Of a stretch of 64,000 nt of DNA, positions 44,165-53,529 are shown one piece after another; the first letter of the stretch is position 1; each line of letters begins with the position of its first letter. The DNA is taken from contig CAYSJM010000007.1 of assembly GCA_964431385.1 (NCBI GenBank), positions 28,432 through 92,431 of the forward strand, read 5' to 3'. A program made the translations under genes and the position numbers. Origin of the DNA: UTCHB3 sp964431385 (GTDB taxonomy: Bacteria; Bacteroidota; Ignavibacteria; Ignavibacteriales; Ignavibacteriaceae). The notes below the pieces were generated by a model that was not told the origin of the DNA, ran no database searches, and saw only the letters and a list, made by a program, of their open reading frames with translations.

Positions 44165-46057
44165 TTAGATATCCATCTTTACCATAAAGAAAAAATTTCG
44201 TGGTTCCCTCGGACCGTAAACAAAACCAGGATCCTTCATAAATCCAATTCCAATGTTTTCCTGAAATGTATCGGTCAAATTTTTAACACCCAAAGAGAGT
44301 TCCGTTTTCATATCGCGAAAAAAATTAAACTGAAACGAAAGTGCGAAATCGAATTCAAGGAAATCTCTGCTGTCTATTAATTCATATCCGGTAGTGACTC
44401 CTGCCTCTTCAAAGATTGCACGAGGAATTTGTAAACATCCTGTATATCTGGCAGAGGTGAATAATAGTAAATTTTCAGTAATATTAAGTGAAAGATTCAA
44501 ATCACCAAAAATGTCACTCGTACAATCCCTCGAGTTAAAATTTTCAACATCTTCTTTGCGTGGATTGGAGTTTAGAGTAAAAGAGGACTGTACTGAAAAG
44601 CCTGAAAAAGGTTTCACATTTAGAGCGAATGTAAGACCTGAAGCGGTCGCATCTTCAGAGTTAACTCTCTCCCAATATTCAAATCTACCAGAAGTAAAAC
44701 CATAGTTGTCGACAAATCCACTATATTGATTCGTATATGAACCTGATATGCACAACTGTACAGGGGTCTCACCCATAAAATTTGTCAATTCAATCCCCAG
44801 CGAGAAAGTAGAGCTTGATTCTGCCTTGAGCCCTTCCTTATTCCTGAGTACTCTTTGAGTTCCACCCGGACCGCTTAATAATCTTACTTCATCAAATACG
44901 CGGGGTGTTCTTACACTTGTTATGTAGTCAGCCTTTAGTTTAATAACTTCTGATAATTTATACATTACTGTGATGTAAGAACTGACGAGCCAATTCTCGA
45001 GCGAAGAGTGTCGGTCAAATCGTACCATCGCAGAAATTTTCAAATCATCATTGTCACCTGATACCAGACTCTCTTGAAGAAAAAGACCAAGATTAGTAAA
45101 TTTTTGGTTAAAATGATAATCCGTGGAAGCAACACTTTTGTCTTCTACAATATCTTCATCATATTGAACTCCTGCGGTTGTAGTAAGTTTGTTGGTCACC
45201 CAATGAAACTTCACACCTCCACTATTAAACATTACTTCAGTGAATCCATAACAGGTTAATGCATCAATTCGTGCTGCAGGAGAATCCTCAAGAAGGCCTC
45301 CATAAAACGAGTTGTTTTTTTGCTTGGAGAATGAATAGCTTCCCGTCAAACCAATCGAGGAGTTAAATGCGTGAACAATTCGTAGTCTGCCGCCGAATTT
45401 ATTTTTATTTGTCCACTCTGATAATTTTGATTCATGAACAAAAATATCGTGCATTGAGCCCGCTCGTTCTTCATCGACCATCTTGTACAATGAGATTTGG
45501 AATTCCGATCTGTTTGATGGTTTGAAGAATCCATTTACGCAGATTGATTCACTCGAAATAGCAGAAATTTCACTAAATCCATCCTGGTTCCTGTCGTAAA
45601 AAGGTCTTTCACGAGTTGAACCAAATATAAAAACTCCGGCATCTCCGACATCAGTTACGAGTTCAGCCGACGCCGAAATTAACCGATCGAAACGATCTCC
45701 AAGACCGCGATTTAAATAGACCAGCCTCGAATTGTTTGACACAGGTACATTAGTAATCATATTAAATGTAGTGACGGAGTTGACCTCTTCATCCCGACCC
45801 TCAGCTTCTAAAAAATCAATTTGTTGAAGAAGATTTTCGGGGATGTGACAATGCCCGTAGATGCCACCGAGCAGACCACTCCCGGGCTCTTCATTAAAAG
45901 TATGCCGGGACAATCCATTTTGAATACCGGCTTTAGGTATATCAGAATTAGTGCTGTCACCAGGAGAATTACAGTAGTTGTTGTTGCATAAAAGCACGGA
46001 GTTTATCGCCAGCACAATAAAGAATGTATATTTAATCAGTTTCATATCGTTTGCCAT
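44165..46057 (-). CDS. TonB-dependent-receptor-like outer-membrane barrel with reduced plug
   Basis: A 630-residue protein with a leader (MKLIKYTFFIVLAINSVLLC after MAND). The barrel (about 90-630) has the usual alternating strands; RNQDGFSEI (about 154-162), LKADYITSVRTPRVFDE and the end YGPREPRNFFFMVKMDI fit TonB receptors. The plug, normally some 120-150 residues, is reduced to about 60. IPENLLQQIDFLEAEG and VTTFNMITNVP recall only the last part of a plug (IP-x-x-x-I-E-x-I-E-V and V-N-I-I-T), and no TonB box or N-terminal plug half is seen. It is divergent from the cytochrome b/c genes across 240 nt. A weak -7 box (TAATTTTG on the minus strand, 46112-46105) is present. Confidence 0.75.
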   Translation of the reverse strand: MANDMKLIKYTFFIVLAINSVLLCNNNYCNSPGDSTNSDIPKAGIQNGLSRHTFNEEPGSGLLGGIYGHCHIPENLLQQIDFLEAEGRDEEVNSVTTFNMITNVPVSNNSRLVYLNRGLGDRFDRLISASAELVTDVGDAGVFIFGSTRERPFYDRNQDGFSEISAISSESICVNGFFKPSNRSEFQISLYKMVDEERAGSMHDIFVHESKLSEWTNKNKFGGRLRIVHAFNSSIGLTGSYSFSKQKNNSFYGGLLEDSPAARIDALTCYGFTEVMFNSGGVKFHWVTNKLTTTAGVQYDEDIVEDKSVASTDYHFNQKFTNLGLFLQESLVSGDNDDLKISAMVRFDRHSSLENWLVSSYITVMYKLSEVIKLKADYITSVRTPRVFDEVRLLSGPGGTQRVLRNKEGLKAESSSTFSLGIELTNFMGETPVQLCISGSYTNQYSGFVDNYGFTSGRFEYWERVNSEDATASGLTFALNVKPFSGFSVQSSFTLNSNPRKEDVENFNSRDCTSDIFGDLNLSLNITENLLLFTSARYTGCLQIPRAIFEEAGVTTGYELIDSRDFLEFDFALSFQFNFFRDMKTELSLGVKNLTDTFQENIGIGFMKDPGFVYGPREPRNFFFMVKMDI

Positions 46058-46297
46058 AATTATAATTAATCCTTATTTAAACTTAATCTAAATAAAAATA
46101 ATGGCAAAATTAAATTATCATTTTTATTATTTAAGGTTTCCTTTTGAAGTGAGAATCATCACACTGACAAATTTGAAATAAAGTTTGAGGTTGGATGTTA
46201 TAAAAATTTGTTGTTCATGTCCGTGGCGTTTATTAAGTTTTTCCTCCGACTGATTTTTTTTAGTCGAAGCCTTTTTTCACTAATCATGCAGGAAAAA

Positions 46298-46855
46298 ATG
46301 AAGAGGCTACTACCTTTCTTGCTATTTGTGGGACTTATTTCAGTCTCAATATTTGCCGGTTGGTTACTCAATGAATTTGAGCTTAACATTGTAGGTAAAT
46401 ACCTCGGAATTCCGGGGTCAATCCTTCTAATCGCCTCTTTAATCTACAGTATTTCAAAAAAAGATATCAATTCTGCAGGTAAGTCACGCTCTGTTATCAA
46501 GGTACACGAAATTCTCGGCGCACTTGGCAGTATGATGATTATCGCCCATGCAGGATTGGATCTTAATGCCATAATTCCTTCGGCAGCACTTTTTACTTTA
46601 GTATTGGTTATTGCCACCGGTTTTACCATGAATTCCATTTTAATGGATGTTCGGAACAGACTGCTGGAAACTGAAATATCGTTTAAACAGCAAGGACTGC
46701 GACAAAGAGAGATTCAAAGGGAAATGAATATGGTAGCGGTTGAGAATGACAGAATAAAAAAGTGGAGTACCATACATTCGGCATTTTCCGCCATTTTAAT
46801 GGCACTGATTTTGCTCCATGTAATTAGTACACTTTTGATGTGGGGGTGGGATTGA
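46298..46855 (+). CDS. membrane cytochrome b-like protein with two H-x13-H pairs
   Basis: A 185-residue protein with about five TM helices (5-22, 36-52, 69-88, 92-112, 158-182). Two helices each carry histidines 14 residues apart: H70/H84 (VHEILGALGSMMIIAH) and H160/H174 (IHSAFSAILMALILLH). This is the spacing by which two helices bind two stacked hemes in cytochromes b, so a diheme b-type protein is likely, although no known family is recognised. A charged segment (118-155) lies on one side. ATG 46298 has AGGA 5 nt upstream; ATGs at 46286 and 46217 are also in frame. It overlaps the decaheme gene, so the two probably form one electron-transfer unit. Confidence 0.68.
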   Translation: MKRLLPFLLFVGLISVSIFAGWLLNEFELNIVGKYLGIPGSILLIASLIYSISKKDINSAGKSRSVIKVHEILGALGSMMIIAHAGLDLNAIIPSAALFTLVLVIATGFTMNSILMDVRNRLLETEISFKQQGLRQREIQREMNMVAVENDRIKKWSTIHSAFSAILMALILLHVISTLLMWGWD

Positions 46856-47760
46856 AATTTACGATCTACTTTGTAGTTACACTTCTGGTCGGAATTGTAG
46901 CAATCATCATTTCGCCTTACTTTACAGTCAACCCTGGTGTAATGAGCCACGGGCATGACTATATTCAGAACAGTTGCACTAAGTGCCACTCAATTCCGGG
47001 AGGTGCCAATTCAAACAAATGCCTCGACTGCCACAATCGCGAAAAAATTGGATTAGAAGCAGTGAATAAAGCCACCGACTTTAAACCCAACCAACTCACA
47101 AACAGGCTTCACACCCATATCTATGAATTTAATTGTGGTATGTGCCACAAAGAACATACGGGTGATTCAAGAGCAAACGCAGAAAAGATTTTCACTCATA
47201 CCCTTATTGGTGCCGGAACACTGGTAAGATGCACAGAGTGTCATGACTTTCAAAAGCCCGGTGACGAGCTTCATCTTTCGGTACCAAACGACTGCAATAC
47301 CTGCCATGATTCGGAAAGTTGGAAAAAAGGGAAATTCAACCATGAGATGCTGGCTGACCAAAAATCGAAGTGTTTATGGTGCCATGCAAAAGTGAAACCT
47401 GATGACCAGATGCACAAGTCGTTCAAAAGTGAAAATGCCTGCGAAAGATGCCATACAACTGAATCATGGAAACCCACAACATTTAAGCATGATCAGTATT
47501 TTACTTTCGACAATAACCATCCAAATTCTTGTCTTAACTGCCACATCGCTGATGACAATTACAAAACCTATTCTTGCTACAACTGTCATGATGCCCATGT
47601 TGAAGAGGCAATAGTAAAACGCCACAAAGATTTGGGGATTGTTTTCTACAAAAGTTGCGTGAAGTGCCATCGCTCGGGGGATAACTACTATTCGGATAAA
47701 AACAAGCTTAGAAAACGGGAACGAGATGTATGGAAAGAAGAGATGAAATGGGCTGAATAG
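46852..47760 (+). CDS. membrane-anchored decaheme c-type cytochrome
   Basis: A protein of about 302 residues. An uncleaved-looking N-terminal helix (FTIYFVVTLLVGIVAIIIS) anchors it to the inner membrane with the rest periplasmic. I count ten CXXCH heme sites: CTKCH, CLDCH, CGMCH, CTECH, CNTCH, CLWCH, CERCH, CLNCH, CYNCH and CVKCH. The pattern of pairs with extra His residues is like class III/doubled-CXXCH cytochromes. TTG 46852 overlaps the upstream TGA (TTGA) and has GGGGGTGGGA before it; GTG 46840 is an alternative. With the cytochrome b it could pass electrons from quinol to periplasmic or outer-membrane acceptors. The C-terminal tail is very charged (KLRKRERDVWKEE). Confidence 0.9.
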   Translation: MKFTIYFVVTLLVGIVAIIISPYFTVNPGVMSHGHDYIQNSCTKCHSIPGGANSNKCLDCHNREKIGLEAVNKATDFKPNQLTNRLHTHIYEFNCGMCHKEHTGDSRANAEKIFTHTLIGAGTLVRCTECHDFQKPGDELHLSVPNDCNTCHDSESWKKGKFNHEMLADQKSKCLWCHAKVKPDDQMHKSFKSENACERCHTTESWKPTTFKHDQYFTFDNNHPNSCLNCHIADDNYKTYSCYNCHDAHVEEAIVKRHKDLGIVFYKSCVKCHRSGDNYYSDKNKLRKRERDVWKEEMKWAE

Positions 47761-47879
47761 TGGTGGGTAATATACTCTAAACACAGTTGCAAATTTCATA
47801 AATGAACCGCCAATCCTTTGATATTAGCATTTATATCCGTAATTTTATATGATACATATTCGTATAAAAGGTTTTAGAA

Positions 47880-50078
47880 ATGCGACTTCATTATTTTATA
47901 TTTTTTATTTCACTTTTAATCACTTCTGCCTTTTCACAAAACTTCACAGGCAAAAAATTCGCTCTCGATCCTGGTCATGGCAGTCCAAGATCAGCTACAT
48001 GCGAACCGGAAACCAAACGATTTGAAGCTTATGTAAATCACATCGTAATGCCTTATCTTAAAGGGTATTTACAGAGAGATGGTGCTACAGTTTTTTCGAC
48101 CAGAGGTGATTATGATTCACTCGGTGCATGTATTACTCTTTCGGAGCGAGAAGCTGTTGCAAATAACAACAATGTTGACTTTTTCCATTCCATTCATCAC
48201 AATGCTTTCCAGGGTACGAGTAATTATTCACTCGTTCTGTTTGAACAACTAAACAATTCACTTTGCCCAAATGGAAACCCTCAGTGGCCCGGAACAGCAG
48301 ACAGCATGTCGGTTTATATGGCTGCTGAACTTTTTGCAGGACTTCAAACCACGGTTGGATATCCTCGTGGTGATTATTGCTTTCTTGGGTACAATTTGGG
48401 AGTACTGAACGACCTGGCGATGCCCGGAGTTCTTAGTGAAGGATCATTCTTCGATTTCCCGGCTGAAGCAGCCCGTTTAGCTAATATTGATTATTTAAAA
48501 ACCGAGGCTGAGTCACAATACCTCGCATATTTGAAATATTTTAAGAAGCCACTCCCCTCACATGGCTCACTTGTTGGTATCGTTAGTAATTTAACCACAG
48601 GAAATCCCGTTAAAGGGGTAAGGGTTGTACTCACCTCATTGAATAAAACATATCTTGTTGACTCCCTTGGTAATGGATTTTACCGATTCGACTCCCTTGC
48701 TCCCGGTACCTATCCAATTTCAGTCTATTCTAACTTAGATACAACAAATACGACTGTTACTGTGGTTGCCGGCAAAATCAACAAAAAAAACCTGTTGAGT
48801 GGAACTGCTGATGCTCCCCCAATCGTAAAATTGTTATCGGTTACTGCTTCCGAAGGAGCACTTAACTTAAGATGGGAACAACCAGCCGGGCTCGTGGATT
48901 CAATCATGATTTACCTTTCGGAGACAGGCTCCATTCCAACGGGTAACCCTCACAAAACAATTGAGGGAAATACCACCACTCATGTTTTAACAGGACTTAC
49001 CCCTAACCAGACTTATTATGTCGCGTTAAAAGCTAAAAATCTTTTTGGAACAAGTCCGGCAATCTCAAAAGTTTATGGCGCCCTTACAACAGGAAGTGGC
49101 GATCAGGTATTATTGGTTGACGGATTCAATCGTTACGGTGGCTCCGGAAGCTGGCAGCAACCTTACCACAATTTCACTTCATATTATGGTGAGATTCTTG
49201 GAGAGTCTTTACTTAGGTTTTCTACAGTTTCTAACACAGCCATCACCTCTTCATCCCAAATTAAACCATTTAAGTATCTTTTTTGGCTTTTGGGGGATGA
49301 ATCGACGATAGATGAAACTTTCTCGACGACCGAACAGACATTTGTAAAGGAATACCTTCAAAACGGCGGAAAACTCTTTGTAACAGGATCAGAAGTGGCG
49401 TGGGACCTCGACAGTCGCGGAACAGTAACCGACAAGGAATTTTTTAATCAGTTTCTGAAAGCTTCTTATGTGGCTGACAACCCAACTCCAAATACACCAT
49501 CTGCATCCGGTATCCCTGGTACTTTCACTGATGGTTTATCTTTAACTTTTGGAGTTACATATCCTGAAGACTGGCCGGATGTGATCGCTCCGCTCAACGG
49601 CAGCACATCAATTCTAAGGTATAATTCGACTCAAAACGCGGCGATTGCTTTTGACGGGATGTTTCCCTCGGGTACAAACCCCGGTAAACTTGTCTTTGTG
49701 GCTTTTACAGTAGAAACCATCGGAGATGCTTCAAAAAGAAAGACCCTTGTGGATATGATTATGAGTTACTTTGGCGGTTTTGCATCGGTGGATGACCTTG
49801 CTGACGGGTTGCTTCCCGCTTCATTTTCGATGTCGGTACACCCAAACCCATTTAATCCGTCCACAAAATTGATTGTGAATCTTCCCGAAGAAGGTGTTTA
49901 CAAAATAAAACTTTTTGATATTCTCGGCAGAGAATTGCAAACCATAGATGAAGGTTCATTAGTTAAAGGTTCACATTCTTACATGGTGGAGATGAATAAT
50001 TTCCCATCAGGAACATATTTTATTCATGTTTCAGGTAATGATGTAAATTCAGTTCAAAAGATATTGTTACTTAAATAA
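47880..50078 (+). CDS. secreted N-acetylmuramoyl-L-alanine amidase with T9SS sorting domain
   Basis: A 732-residue exported protein. The signal peptide (1-19) is followed by an Amidase_3-like domain (about 24-220) with the zinc His in ALDPGHGS (H33), HSIHHNAF and the catalytic Glu in VLSEGSFFD. Then come a carboxypeptidase-regulatory-like repeat (about 230-305; SLVGIVSNLTTGNPVKGV), a fibronectin type III domain (about 310-400), a class I glutamine-amidotransferase-like region (about 410-630; LVDGFNRYGG, YLQNGGKLFVTGSE) and a T9SS domain (HPNPFNPSTK). T9SS export would place it outside the cell, so it may attack the walls of other bacteria. It is followed closely by the propeller gene. Confidence 0.9.
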   Translation: MRLHYFIFFISLLITSAFSQNFTGKKFALDPGHGSPRSATCEPETKRFEAYVNHIVMPYLKGYLQRDGATVFSTRGDYDSLGACITLSEREAVANNNNVDFFHSIHHNAFQGTSNYSLVLFEQLNNSLCPNGNPQWPGTADSMSVYMAAELFAGLQTTVGYPRGDYCFLGYNLGVLNDLAMPGVLSEGSFFDFPAEAARLANIDYLKTEAESQYLAYLKYFKKPLPSHGSLVGIVSNLTTGNPVKGVRVVLTSLNKTYLVDSLGNGFYRFDSLAPGTYPISVYSNLDTTNTTVTVVAGKINKKNLLSGTADAPPIVKLLSVTASEGALNLRWEQPAGLVDSIMIYLSETGSIPTGNPHKTIEGNTTTHVLTGLTPNQTYYVALKAKNLFGTSPAISKVYGALTTGSGDQVLLVDGFNRYGGSGSWQQPYHNFTSYYGEILGESLLRFSTVSNTAITSSSQIKPFKYLFWLLGDESTIDETFSTTEQTFVKEYLQNGGKLFVTGSEVAWDLDSRGTVTDKEFFNQFLKASYVADNPTPNTPSASGIPGTFTDGLSLTFGVTYPEDWPDVIAPLNGSTSILRYNSTQNAAIAFDGMFPSGTNPGKLVFVAFTVETIGDASKRKTLVDMIMSYFGGFASVDDLADGLLPASFSMSVHPNPFNPSTKLIVNLPEEGVYKIKLFDILGRELQTIDEGSLVKGSHSYMVEMNNFPSGTYFIHVSGNDVNSVQKILLLK

Positions 50079-50092
50079 GTCCGGAATTTAAA

Positions 50093-51016
50093 ATGAAAAA
50101 AATATTATTTATAACTCTTATTTCAGCAACACTTTTGTTAGGGCAAGGAATATCGGTTACGATGAACCCGGTACTCTTGACTAATGGTGAGGCACTTTAT
50201 TCTCTCGGAAAACTCTCACCTGACGGGAAATTTGCACTTCTTTCGGGTAAAGGTTACACCAAAATTGAATTACTCGAACTTCCATCTGGAAAGTCTAAGC
50301 TAATAACAGAAAACTCATCCGGTTCGGGATGGGGTATGAAATGGAACCGCGATAGCCAAAGATTCTTGTATAAAGTGAACAACAATGCGGACCAAAAATC
50401 CGTGACATTGTTCGAATATAAAGATGGTACCGGTTTAAGTCGTGTTGCAGATCTCGATCCAAAATCAAACAACCTTTTCTTTTACACACTAACAGGTGAT
50501 GGTGTCACTACTGAAGGAACGGATGGCTCCATTCAGGTTTTACGCCCTTCGAGCACAAATAATGATGTAGCTTATTCCATAAATTCAGGTAGATTGACAG
50601 TGGTTGATCCGTCAGGTAAACTAAGAGCAGGTGCTGTAGAACAAGTTGGATTAAAAGAAAGAGTTCTTTTTGCGGAGTGGTCGCCATCAGGTAAAAAGCT
50701 TGCAGTTCATTCCGCAGGTAATGGTATTTTTGTTTTTGATCTTGAAACAGGGATGGAGTTTAACTTTCCAAAAAGTGAATATCCTTCATGGATAAACGAT
50801 GAATACCTTGTTTTTATGCAGACAGAGGATGATGGTTACACTTTACTAAATAGTGAGATCATAGTTTCCCGATTCGACAGGAGTGAATCTTTGATTATAA
50901 CAAAGGATTTTGCAAGACCAGCTCTCTTCCCTTCTGCGGCAAATGATGGCACCATTATTTTCACCGGAAGCGATAATAAGATATATGTAACCAAAGTCGA
51001 ATTTTCTAATAACTAA
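50093..51016 (+). CDS. exported TolB-like beta-propeller protein
   Basis: A 307-residue protein with leader MKKILFITLISATLLLGQG. WD40/TolB-type (PD40) repeats are seen: GKLSPDGKFALLSG (about 45-58), GMKWNRDSQRFLYKV (about 82-96), FAEWSPSGKKLAVHS (about 186-200) and later strands with FPSAANDGTIIFTG. Such propellers bind protein partners or ligands in the periplasm or at the surface. No T9SS domain is present. The start is 14 nt after the amidase stop, so the two may be one transcript. The binding partner is unknown. Confidence 0.8.
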   Translation: MKKILFITLISATLLLGQGISVTMNPVLLTNGEALYSLGKLSPDGKFALLSGKGYTKIELLELPSGKSKLITENSSGSGWGMKWNRDSQRFLYKVNNNADQKSVTLFEYKDGTGLSRVADLDPKSNNLFFYTLTGDGVTTEGTDGSIQVLRPSSTNNDVAYSINSGRLTVVDPSGKLRAGAVEQVGLKERVLFAEWSPSGKKLAVHSAGNGIFVFDLETGMEFNFPKSEYPSWINDEYLVFMQTEDDGYTLLNSEIIVSRFDRSESLIITKDFARPALFPSAANDGTIIFTGSDNKIYVTKVEFSNN

Positions 51017-51092
51017 AATGAACTATTTTTTGTATTTTTACATTAATAATTCCCGGTAATCATTTCAATCAAATGCGAGGCACAAGCAGTTA

Positions 51093-52922
51093 ATGGGACC
51101 ATCGAGAAATTTTAAGACTATCCCTGAACTTTTTAGAAATCTTGTCGATGACTATGGCAAAGACCCCTCAAAGGTTATGCTTAAGCACAAAGTTGGCAAA
51201 GAGTATGTTGATATAACATATCAGCAGGTTAAATCGGAGGTTGAACTCACAGCCCACGGCTTTCTCTCAATTGGTGTAAAAGAGGGCGATAAGGTAATTC
51301 TTCTCGCTGAGAACAGACCGGAATGGATGATGCTCGATTTTGCAATATTGGGAATTGGGGCGGTGGATGTGCCTCTTTATCCCTCACTCACGCCCGCTGA
51401 TATCGGTTTCATTGTTAATAATTCTGAAGCAAAAGTTGTTGTAGTTTCGAATAAACTGCTTCTCTCCAAGTATCTTAAAGTGAAAGATCAGTGTCCTAAT
51501 GTTGACAACATCATTGTAATAAATGAAAAAGATGCTGATGATTCGATAACAGGGTTGTACTCCCTTTCGAAGTTGCAAAAAATGGGTGAGGAGCACAGAA
51601 AATTCAGTCCCGGGATGTTTGAAGAACTCAACTCCCGCGTTAAAGAATATGATCTTTGTACCATTATCTACACTTCAGGTACTACAGGTGAACCAAAAGG
51701 TGTATTATTAACACATCACAATATCATTTCGAATGTTCTTTCTGTGCTTCAGGAAATTGCCGTCACCCCTAATGATCTGTTTTTATCATTCCTCCCGTTG
51801 TGCCACATTTTTGAAAGAATGGCAGGATTTTATCTTGCCCTAAGTGCAGGTAGCCAGGTTGCTTTTGCACAGAGTATAGAAACCGTGCCTCAAAATATGG
51901 TTGAAGTGCAACCGACTCTAATGACCGCAGTTCCGCGGCTTTTTGAGAGGTTCCACGCCCGTGTTATGAAAACAGTTGAAAGTGGTTCTGAAAAGAAGCA
52001 ACAAATCTTCCATTGGGGTTTACAAATTGGCAAAGATTATGTCAAAGCGAAAAAAGCCGGAAAGATTCCTGTCGCACTCAAGTTAAAACACAAAGCGGCA
52101 GATACACTCGTTCTTAAAAAAATCAGAGAGAGAACAGGTGGCAGATTGCGATTTTTCGTTTCCGGTGGAGCCGCACTTCCGGGACCTATAGGTGAATTTT
52201 TTGAAGCTCTTGGCATCCTGATATTGGAAGGATATGGACTTACAGAGTCGTCCCCCGTTATTGCCGTTAACAGAGTTGAGGCTTACAAATTTGGTGCGGT
52301 TGGTAAAATAATTCCGGGTGTCCAGGTTAAGATTGTTAAAGAACACCCCGATGATCATGATGGCGAAATTCTTGCAAAAGGACCAAACATCATGCAAGGT
52401 TATTACAAACTTCCCAAAGATACTGCGGAAACTATTAAAGACGGGTGGTTACATACCGGAGATATCGGTTATATCGATTCCGATGGTTTCCTGTTGATTA
52501 CCGACAGGAAGAAAAATCTCTTCAAGACCTCCGGTGGCAAGTATGTTGCGCCTACACCGATCGAGAATCTTTTCCTTGCAAATAAGTATGTGGAACAATT
52601 TGTACTTATCGGTGATAAACGAACTTTTCTAAGTGCATTGATAGTTCCCGATTACGATAATCTTAAAGATTTTGCAAAAGCGAACAGCGTTGAATATGTT
52701 GATGTTCCCGATTTGATAAAGAAAAAAGAGATCATTCAACTCTTTGAACGGGAAATTGTAAGTATTCAGAAAACTCTCGCAAGTTACGAGAAGGTAAGAA
52801 AATTTGCTTTGATGGAACGACCGTTCACGATTGAAGATGGTGAAATGACTCCTTCGATGAAGATTAAGAGAAAAGTTGTTGAAAAGAAGTACGCCGAAGA
52901 AATCGAAAGAATGTACGCCTGA
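51093..52922 (+). CDS. long-chain fatty acid-CoA ligase (AMP-forming)
   Basis: A 609-residue ANL-superfamily enzyme that activates fatty acids to acyl-CoA through an acyl adenylate. The AMP-binding motif YTSGTTGEPKG is near 193-203, EGYGLTESSP near 381-390, and WLHTGDIGYIDSDGF near 450-464, followed by DRKKNLFKTSGGKYVAP, whose lysine-rich hinge is typical of the FadD/FAA long-chain group. There is no membrane helix. Length is normal. It stands 76 nt after the propeller gene and 25 nt before the cupin gene. Confidence 0.94.
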   Translation: MGPSRNFKTIPELFRNLVDDYGKDPSKVMLKHKVGKEYVDITYQQVKSEVELTAHGFLSIGVKEGDKVILLAENRPEWMMLDFAILGIGAVDVPLYPSLTPADIGFIVNNSEAKVVVVSNKLLLSKYLKVKDQCPNVDNIIVINEKDADDSITGLYSLSKLQKMGEEHRKFSPGMFEELNSRVKEYDLCTIIYTSGTTGEPKGVLLTHHNIISNVLSVLQEIAVTPNDLFLSFLPLCHIFERMAGFYLALSAGSQVAFAQSIETVPQNMVEVQPTLMTAVPRLFERFHARVMKTVESGSEKKQQIFHWGLQIGKDYVKAKKAGKIPVALKLKHKAADTLVLKKIRERTGGRLRFFVSGGAALPGPIGEFFEALGILILEGYGLTESSPVIAVNRVEAYKFGAVGKIIPGVQVKIVKEHPDDHDGEILAKGPNIMQGYYKLPKDTAETIKDGWLHTGDIGYIDSDGFLLITDRKKNLFKTSGGKYVAPTPIENLFLANKYVEQFVLIGDKRTFLSALIVPDYDNLKDFAKANSVEYVDVPDLIKKKEIIQLFEREIVSIQKTLASYEKVRKFALMERPFTIEDGEMTPSMKIKRKVVEKKYAEEIERMYA

Positions 52923-52947
52923 TATTCCGGGAATGGAGAATTGATTC

Positions 52948-53439
52948 TTGAAACGGAATAAAGAGTACTGGATTGAGAAGCTTCATTTAAAACCCCATCC
53001 TGAAGGAGGTTTTTATGGTGAAAGCTATCGCTCCGGTGAAACGATTGCAAAATCTGCACTTCCGGGCAGATATGGTGGCGACAGAGTATTTTCTACGCAG
53101 ATTTATTTTATGCTCGTAGCCGGGAATTTTTCTGCATTTCATAAAGTAAATTCAGATGAGACCTGGCACTTTTACGATGGTTCTTCGGTCATTTTGCATT
53201 TACTTGTTCCCGCTGAAGGTTTGGTGGACATTCGGCTCGGTGTTGAAGATGGTGCAAATCCGCAATATACCATTCCGATGGGAGTATGGTTTGCTGCCGA
53301 AGTTTCAGATGGTGGTGATTTTTCGTTAGTTGGTTGTTCAGTTGCCCCGGGATTTGATTTTGATGATTTTGAACTTGCAAATAAAGAAACTCTCTACTCG
53401 CAATTCCCTCTCGATATTGTTAACAGGCTTTGCAGGTAA
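52948..53439 (+). CDS. cupin_5 (DUF985) domain protein
   Basis: A 163-residue single-domain cupin. KPHPEGGFYGESYRS (about 13-27) and FHKVNSDETWHFYDGSSV (about 63-80) are the DUF985 hallmarks; the histidines and glutamate of the latter fit a cupin metal site. The start is TTG, with GGAG 8 nt upstream; no in-frame ATG lies nearby. Function is unknown, possibly an epimerase or sugar/polyketide-related enzyme by fold. It is followed by a strong bidirectional terminator. Confidence 0.87.
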   Translation: MKRNKEYWIEKLHLKPHPEGGFYGESYRSGETIAKSALPGRYGGDRVFSTQIYFMLVAGNFSAFHKVNSDETWHFYDGSSVILHLLVPAEGLVDIRLGVEDGANPQYTIPMGVWFAAEVSDGGDFSLVGCSVAPGFDFDDFELANKETLYSQFPLDIVNRLCR

Positions 53440-53478
53440 CAACCTTGGTTAGCGAAAAAGAAAACTGATATTTAAAAT

Positions 53479-53513
53479 GAAAAAAGGCTGTCTCAAACGG
53501 GGCAGCCTTTTTT
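53479..53513. terminator. bidirectional terminator between the cupin and bshB1 genes
   Basis: AAAAAAGGCTG and CAGCCTTTTTT pair, extended inwards by TCTC/GGGG with G-U pairs around AAAC. It is a member of the GGCTG terminator family and lies between convergent genes. Confidence 0.93.
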
Positions 53514-53529
53514 TGATTTTTATTAGATT

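Noticed and set aside
44165..46057. Pseudogene call for the TonB-receptor-like gene
   Set aside because: The frame is intact over 630 codons with a leader and a proper barrel end; the missing plug part is better described as a variant.
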